DNA of 42,052 nucleotides from Flavobacteriia bacterium (lineage in GTDB: Bacteria > Bacteroidota > Bacteroidia > Flavobacteriales > Flavobacteriaceae): contig RFYP01000004.1 in the NCBI GenBank assembly GCA_009921175.1, positions 1 to 42,052 of the forward strand, read 5' to 3'. Positions 38,004 through 42,052 of this stretch are shown piece after piece. Each line of letters starts with the position of its first letter. The first letter of the stretch is position 1. Below the pieces are notes generated by a model, which was not told the origin of the DNA, did not search any database, and saw only the letters and a program-made list of their open reading frames with translations. The position numbers and the translations under genes are program-made.

Positions 38004-38477
38004 CTATTGGTGGTGATAGGGTTCGTTGTGTATGATGGTGTGCGCACGATAGAGTTGTTCAACAAAAAAAAGACGTACCATTTGATGGGAAAAGGTCATT
38101 TTGGAAAGCGCTATTTTTTCTTGTGCACGTTGGTAGATTTCCTCGCTAAAACCATAGGGGCCGCCTACGACAAAGACACAGCGTTTGATGCCGATGTGTT
38201 GTTTTTTTTCGACCCAATCTGCAAAGCCCAGCGAGTCGTATTGTTTCCCTTTTTCATCGAGTAGTACCACGTAATCGTGGGATTTGATGATTTTTAGAAT
38301 GCGCTGTCCTTCTTCGTTTTTTTGGAGGTCTTCGCGGAGGTTTTTTCGGTTTTTAAGGCCAGGGATGATGTCTATACTAAACCGACCATAATGTTGAAGT
38401 CGCTGCCTATAGCGGTCCATGAGCAACGCCAGTTGCGAATCGTCGGTTTTTCCTACTACAACCAATACATACTCCAT
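38004..38477 (-). CDS. rlmH: 23S rRNA (pseudouridine(1915)-N(3))-methyltransferase
   Basis: Start at MEYVLVVVGK; YVVLLDEKGKQYDSLGFADWV, CVFVVGGPYGFSEEIYQRA, KMTFSHQMVRLFFVEQLYRAHTI. Confidence 0.96.
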   Translation of the reverse strand: MEYVLVVVGKTDDSQLALLMDRYRQRLQHYGRFSIDIIPGLKNRKNLREDLQKNEEGQRILKIIKSHDYVVLLDEKGKQYDSLGFADWVEKKQHIGIKRCVFVVGGPYGFSEEIYQRAQEKIALSKMTFSHQMVRLFFVEQLYRAHTIIHNEPYHHQ

Positions 38478-38539
38478 GGTGCTAAAGTACAAAGTCTATA
38501 TTTTTAAAGCCATTTATCACGCTCCTTTTAAATTCGATG

Positions 38540-38547
38540 TATCTTTG
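38540..38547 (+). promoter_or_regulatory. Bacteroidota -7 promoter element TATCTTTG
   Basis: Matches TAnnTTTG about 27 nt upstream of the YihY-family ORF. Confidence 0.4.
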
Positions 38548-38573
38548 GGAGACACTCAATGGGCTTCTAGGTT

Positions 38574-39491
38574 TTGAAAAAAAAGATCAAAAACATACCC
38601 CTGCTAAAAAAAACGATTGCTTTTTTGGATGCGATTGCCGTACCGGGCTTTGAAGGTTTTTCATTGTATGGTTTGCTCGAAATGTATGTAATCGGTATCG
38701 TACGGGGCACCTTGACATCGCGCGCGGGAAGTATTTCGTTTAGTTTTTTTATGGCTCTTTTTCCGTTTTTACTCTTTATCTTAAACCTAATACCTTTTGT
38801 GCCGATTGAAAATTTTGACAGCGTCTTACTCAATTTTATCGAATTGTTACTCCCCAAGGAAACCCAAGGTTTTTTCTCAGATATCTTTTTAGACATCCAG
38901 CAAAAGCCGCGTGGGGGATTGTTGTCATCGGTGTTTTTGCTGTCCATCTTTTTGACCGCCAATGGGGTGAGTGCCATTTTTGCCAGTTTTGAAGAGTCTT
39001 ACCATATTCAGATTTCGCGTAGTTTGGTCAAACAATACCTCTATGCGATGGGGGTTGGGGTCTTGTTGGCCTTGAGTCTGTTGTTGGCCGTTGCCGTCTT
39101 TGTGTATTTTGAGTTGTATATTCTTCGAAATTTGCAGCAAATCTTAGAGGATACCGTGAATTGGATTCGACTGGGGCAATTTTTGTTTTTTATGCTCTTG
39201 ACCTATGTATCCGTGGCGATTCTCTATTATTTTGGTACCATAGAAACCCGTAAAATGCGCTTTTTCTCTCCTGGCGCCTTGATGACTACCCTATTGATTT
39301 TTGTCACCACCTACCTCTTTGGTCTTTATATAGATAATTTCTCTACCTACAACCAGCTCTATGGCTCTATTGGTGCCCTCTTGATCTTTTTACTGTATAT
39401 CTGGATTAATTCCAATATCTTATTGTTGGGCTTCGAACTCAATGCGACCATTACGAGAGCCAAAAACCAAAACCAGTCCCAAAACGTCTAA
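38574..39491 (+). CDS. YihY/virulence factor BrkB family membrane protein
   Basis: 305 aa (TTG start); multiple TM helices; LTSRAGSISFSFFMALFPFLLFILNLIPF, LYGSIGALLIFLLYIWINSNILLLGFELNA. Confidence 0.9.
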   Translation: MKKKIKNIPLLKKTIAFLDAIAVPGFEGFSLYGLLEMYVIGIVRGTLTSRAGSISFSFFMALFPFLLFILNLIPFVPIENFDSVLLNFIELLLPKETQGFFSDIFLDIQQKPRGGLLSSVFLLSIFLTANGVSAIFASFEESYHIQISRSLVKQYLYAMGVGVLLALSLLLAVAVFVYFELYILRNLQQILEDTVNWIRLGQFLFFMLLTYVSVAILYYFGTIETRKMRFFSPGALMTTLLIFVTTYLFGLYIDNFSTYNQLYGSIGALLIFLLYIWINSNILLLGFELNATITRAKNQNQSQNV

Positions 39492-39508
39492 AATTGTTGC
39501 CGCATCGG

Positions 39509-41959
39509 ATGTATTTTGTTGATGTTATTTTACCCTTACCTCTTCCCAAGCCATTTACCTATGCGGTTGAAGAAGCATGGGTTGAATATTTGCAACGCGG
39601 TATGCGTGTTGCGGTCCCTTTTGGAAAGCAAAAAATCTACACCGGCATCGTTGCACAGATTCATCAAAATCCACCCCAACGCTATACAGCCAAATGGGTC
39701 GAGCATCTCTTGGACGAGGAGGTCCCCAGTGTTACCGAAAAACAACTTGAATTTTGGAACTGGATGGCCGAATATTACCAATGTAGCCCGGGCGAAGTGT
39801 TACGGGCAGCATTGCCCTCGATCATGTTGTTGGAAAGTGAGCTGTTGGTTGCCCTGCACCCTAGTTGTCCCGATTACGAAACGCTAGTTCTGACCGATGA
39901 CGAATACCTTGTTTTGGAGGCCCTGCAAGTGCACCCCCTCTCGGTAAAAGAAATCGCCACCCTGATTGAGCGAAAGCAGGTCTTGCCTTTACTCCAAAAA
40001 ATGATAAAGGCCCATTGGATCGAGCAACATCAGCGCCTAAACGAAAAGTACCGCCCCAAAAAAGTAAGGATGTTACGTTTGCATACTCAACTAAAAAATC
40101 CTCAATCACTTAAAGCCGCCCTTGACAGCTTGTCCAATGCACCTCGTCAAAGTCAATTGCTTTTGGCTTTTTTAGATCAAACCGATCATGCATCCTGGAA
40201 ACCGGCCGTGGCTTTGCTCAAAAAACTGGGGATTCAGTCGCAAACCGCCCGTGAATTAATCGATAAGCAGTTTCTGGAAGAAAGTTACCAGAAAGAAAAT
40301 CGAAAAATATTACAAAGTGAGCCCGCCCCAACACAGATCGATCTATCCACGGCCCAACAAACCGCTTTGTCCGAGATTCAAGCTGCATTTACCTCCAAAA
40401 AGGTAGTGCTCCTTGAGGGGGTAACGGCCTCAGGAAAAACCGCAGTTTTTTGCAAGCATATCGAAACCGTTCTCCAACAAGGCAAGCAGGTATTGTATTT
40501 ACTCCCCGAAATCGCCCTGACTACACAGATGGTTGTGCGTTTGCAGGCTTATTTTGGCAAGCAAGTAACCGTTTACCATTCCAAATATTCGGGGCAAGAA
40601 CGCACCGAAGTATGGAACAGGGTCAACCATAAGGCAGGTGATGCCCGTTTGATTGTCGGTGCTCGATCAGCCTTGTTACTTCCCTTTGCCGATCTTGGGC
40701 TTATCGTTGTGGATGAAGAACACGAAACCTCCTACAAACAATTCGATCCGGCTCCACGCTACCACGCACGAGATGCGGCCATTGTCTTGGGGCAAATGCT
40801 TTCGGCCCAAGTACTGTTGGGCTCCGCTACTCCAGCCATAGAAACTGCCTACCAGGCTCGGGAGGGTAAATATGGTTGGGTGCAACTCACCGAACGATTT
40901 GGTGCTGTACAGCCCCCAAAAATTGAACCCATAGACCTTAAGGAAGCCTATAAAAAGAAACAAATGAAAGGCTTGTTCTCCAAGCCCTTATTTGAGGCTG
41001 TTTCTCAATGTTTAGCGCAGGGCCAACAAGTGATCCTTTTTCAGAATCGGCGAGGCTATGCCCCCTTGTTGGAATGCATGAGTTGTGGCCATATACCCCA
41101 GTGTACCCAATGCGATGTAGTGCTGACACTGCACAAAGCCAAAAACCAATTGCAATGCCATTATTGCGGATACCATATCCCCACGCCTATACAATGCCAC
41201 GCCTGTGGAATGCCACATTTGGAATCTAAAGGCTCGGGAACCCAGCAAATCGAAGCGCAGCTCGAAGCCTTATTTCCCGAAGCCACTGTGGCGCGGATGG
41301 ATTGGGATACTACCCGAGGTAAATGGGATTTTGACCAGTTGATTAATGCTTTTGCTTCTCAAGAAATTCAAATTCTGGTGGGTACTCAAATGTTGATTAA
41401 AGGATTGGATTTTAAAAATGTCCACCTTGTGGGGGTGTTACAAGCCGACCAATTGCTTTTTCAACCCGATTTTAGAGCCTTTGAACGCAGTTTCCAAATG
41501 CTAAGCCAAGTCGCCGGTAGAGCTGGAAGGCATCAGGGGCAAGGCCGAGTTATACTACAGACCTTTAACCCCCAACACCCTATCATTCAGTATGTGATGT
41601 CCTATAATTATACGTCCTATTACAAACAGCAATTGGCCGAGCGCCGTCAATTTGACTACCCGCCCTTTACCCGGTTATTACGCATCACACTAAAACACAG
41701 AAACTTGGCAACCGTCGAGCAGGCGGCAACCTGGCTGACTAATGTAGTCAAGCAGTCCTACAATCAATCGGTACTCGGACCGGTGGTGCCTCCCGTAGGA
41801 CGGATTAGAAACCAATACCTCTATCAGGTGCTAATCAAAATGCCAAATCCAATATCACGTAACCAGGTTAAAACTCTTTTGAGTCAATCTTTAAAAAGTT
41901 TTGCAGCCATTGGGCAGTTTCGCGCCGTTCGGATAGCCATTGACGTAGATCCTTTTTAG
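39509..41959 (+). CDS. priA: primosomal protein N' (replication restart helicase)
   Basis: Walker A LLEGVTASGKTAVF, DEEH box VVDEEHETSYKQ, zinc-binding cysteines CMSCGHIPQCTQCDVVLTLHKAKNQLQCHYCGYHIPTPIQCHACG; start at MYFVDVILPLPL. Confidence 0.96.
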   Translation: MYFVDVILPLPLPKPFTYAVEEAWVEYLQRGMRVAVPFGKQKIYTGIVAQIHQNPPQRYTAKWVEHLLDEEVPSVTEKQLEFWNWMAEYYQCSPGEVLRAALPSIMLLESELLVALHPSCPDYETLVLTDDEYLVLEALQVHPLSVKEIATLIERKQVLPLLQKMIKAHWIEQHQRLNEKYRPKKVRMLRLHTQLKNPQSLKAALDSLSNAPRQSQLLLAFLDQTDHASWKPAVALLKKLGIQSQTARELIDKQFLEESYQKENRKILQSEPAPTQIDLSTAQQTALSEIQAAFTSKKVVLLEGVTASGKTAVFCKHIETVLQQGKQVLYLLPEIALTTQMVVRLQAYFGKQVTVYHSKYSGQERTEVWNRVNHKAGDARLIVGARSALLLPFADLGLIVVDEEHETSYKQFDPAPRYHARDAAIVLGQMLSAQVLLGSATPAIETAYQAREGKYGWVQLTERFGAVQPPKIEPIDLKEAYKKKQMKGLFSKPLFEAVSQCLAQGQQVILFQNRRGYAPLLECMSCGHIPQCTQCDVVLTLHKAKNQLQCHYCGYHIPTPIQCHACGMPHLESKGSGTQQIEAQLEALFPEATVARMDWDTTRGKWDFDQLINAFASQEIQILVGTQMLIKGLDFKNVHLVGVLQADQLLFQPDFRAFERSFQMLSQVAGRAGRHQGQGRVILQTFNPQHPIIQYVMSYNYTSYYKQQLAERRQFDYPPFTRLLRITLKHRNLATVEQAATWLTNVVKQSYNQSVLGPVVPPVGRIRNQYLYQVLIKMPNPISRNQVKTLLSQSLKSFAAIGQFRAVRIAIDVDPF

Positions 41960-41975
41960 TAGCGATCTTACCTGA

Positions 41976-42052
41976 TCAAACACTTTCTTGGAAGAGCTGG
42001 AGGTCTAAACATTTGTCTAGTTCGATAATTTTAAGGGTGTTTGCAGGGGGTC
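41976..42052 (-). CDS. C-terminus of an unidentified protein running off the window
   Basis: Minus-strand open frame ending ...PPANTLKIIELDKCLDLQLFQESV*; too short to identify. Confidence 0.3.
   Translation of the reverse strand, partial: PPANTLKIIELDKCLDLQLFQESV

Noticed and set aside
1-42052. Search for CRISPR arrays, tRNA/rRNA genes, transposases, integrases, toxin-antitoxin or defence genes
   Set aside because: No regularly spaced repeats, no recognisable RNA genes other than the riboswitch, and no proteins with such domains; the content is core metabolic and housekeeping.

Overview
The window is an ordinary, gene-dense chromosomal segment from a Bacteroidota/Flavobacteriia-type genome. 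I found no phage, IS element, CRISPR array, rRNA or tRNA. About 36 protein genes can be supported. They include an M28 peptidase (cut by the window edge), an acyl-CoA dehydrogenase with a MarR regulator, a long-chain acyl-CoA ligase, purL, an RsmB-type methyltransferase, an ECF sigma operon, an MsbA-like ABC exporter, a phosphohexomutase, a GT2 glycosyltransferase, rpmE2, an orphan OppA-like lipoprotein, mtaB, a lytic transglycosylase, rpmH (missed by the ORF track because it is short), carB, a cobalamin uptake locus (btuF-btuC-btuD divergent from riboswitch-btuB), an S41 protease divergent from a second ECF sigma / putative anti-sigma / DUF4252 / DUF4252 operon, purB, rdgB, rlmH, a YihY-family protein and priA. 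The best candidate for under-described biology is the S41 protease + ECF sigma + small membrane protein + tandem DUF4252 locus (30952-34643). Other points of interest are a compact MarR/acyl-CoA dehydrogenase operon with a 16-bp palindrome upstream, the single-sided cobalamin riboswitch architecture, and a CGTCT(T)AAG motif just upstream of both ECF sigma genes. I found no clearly novel defence or mobile system.
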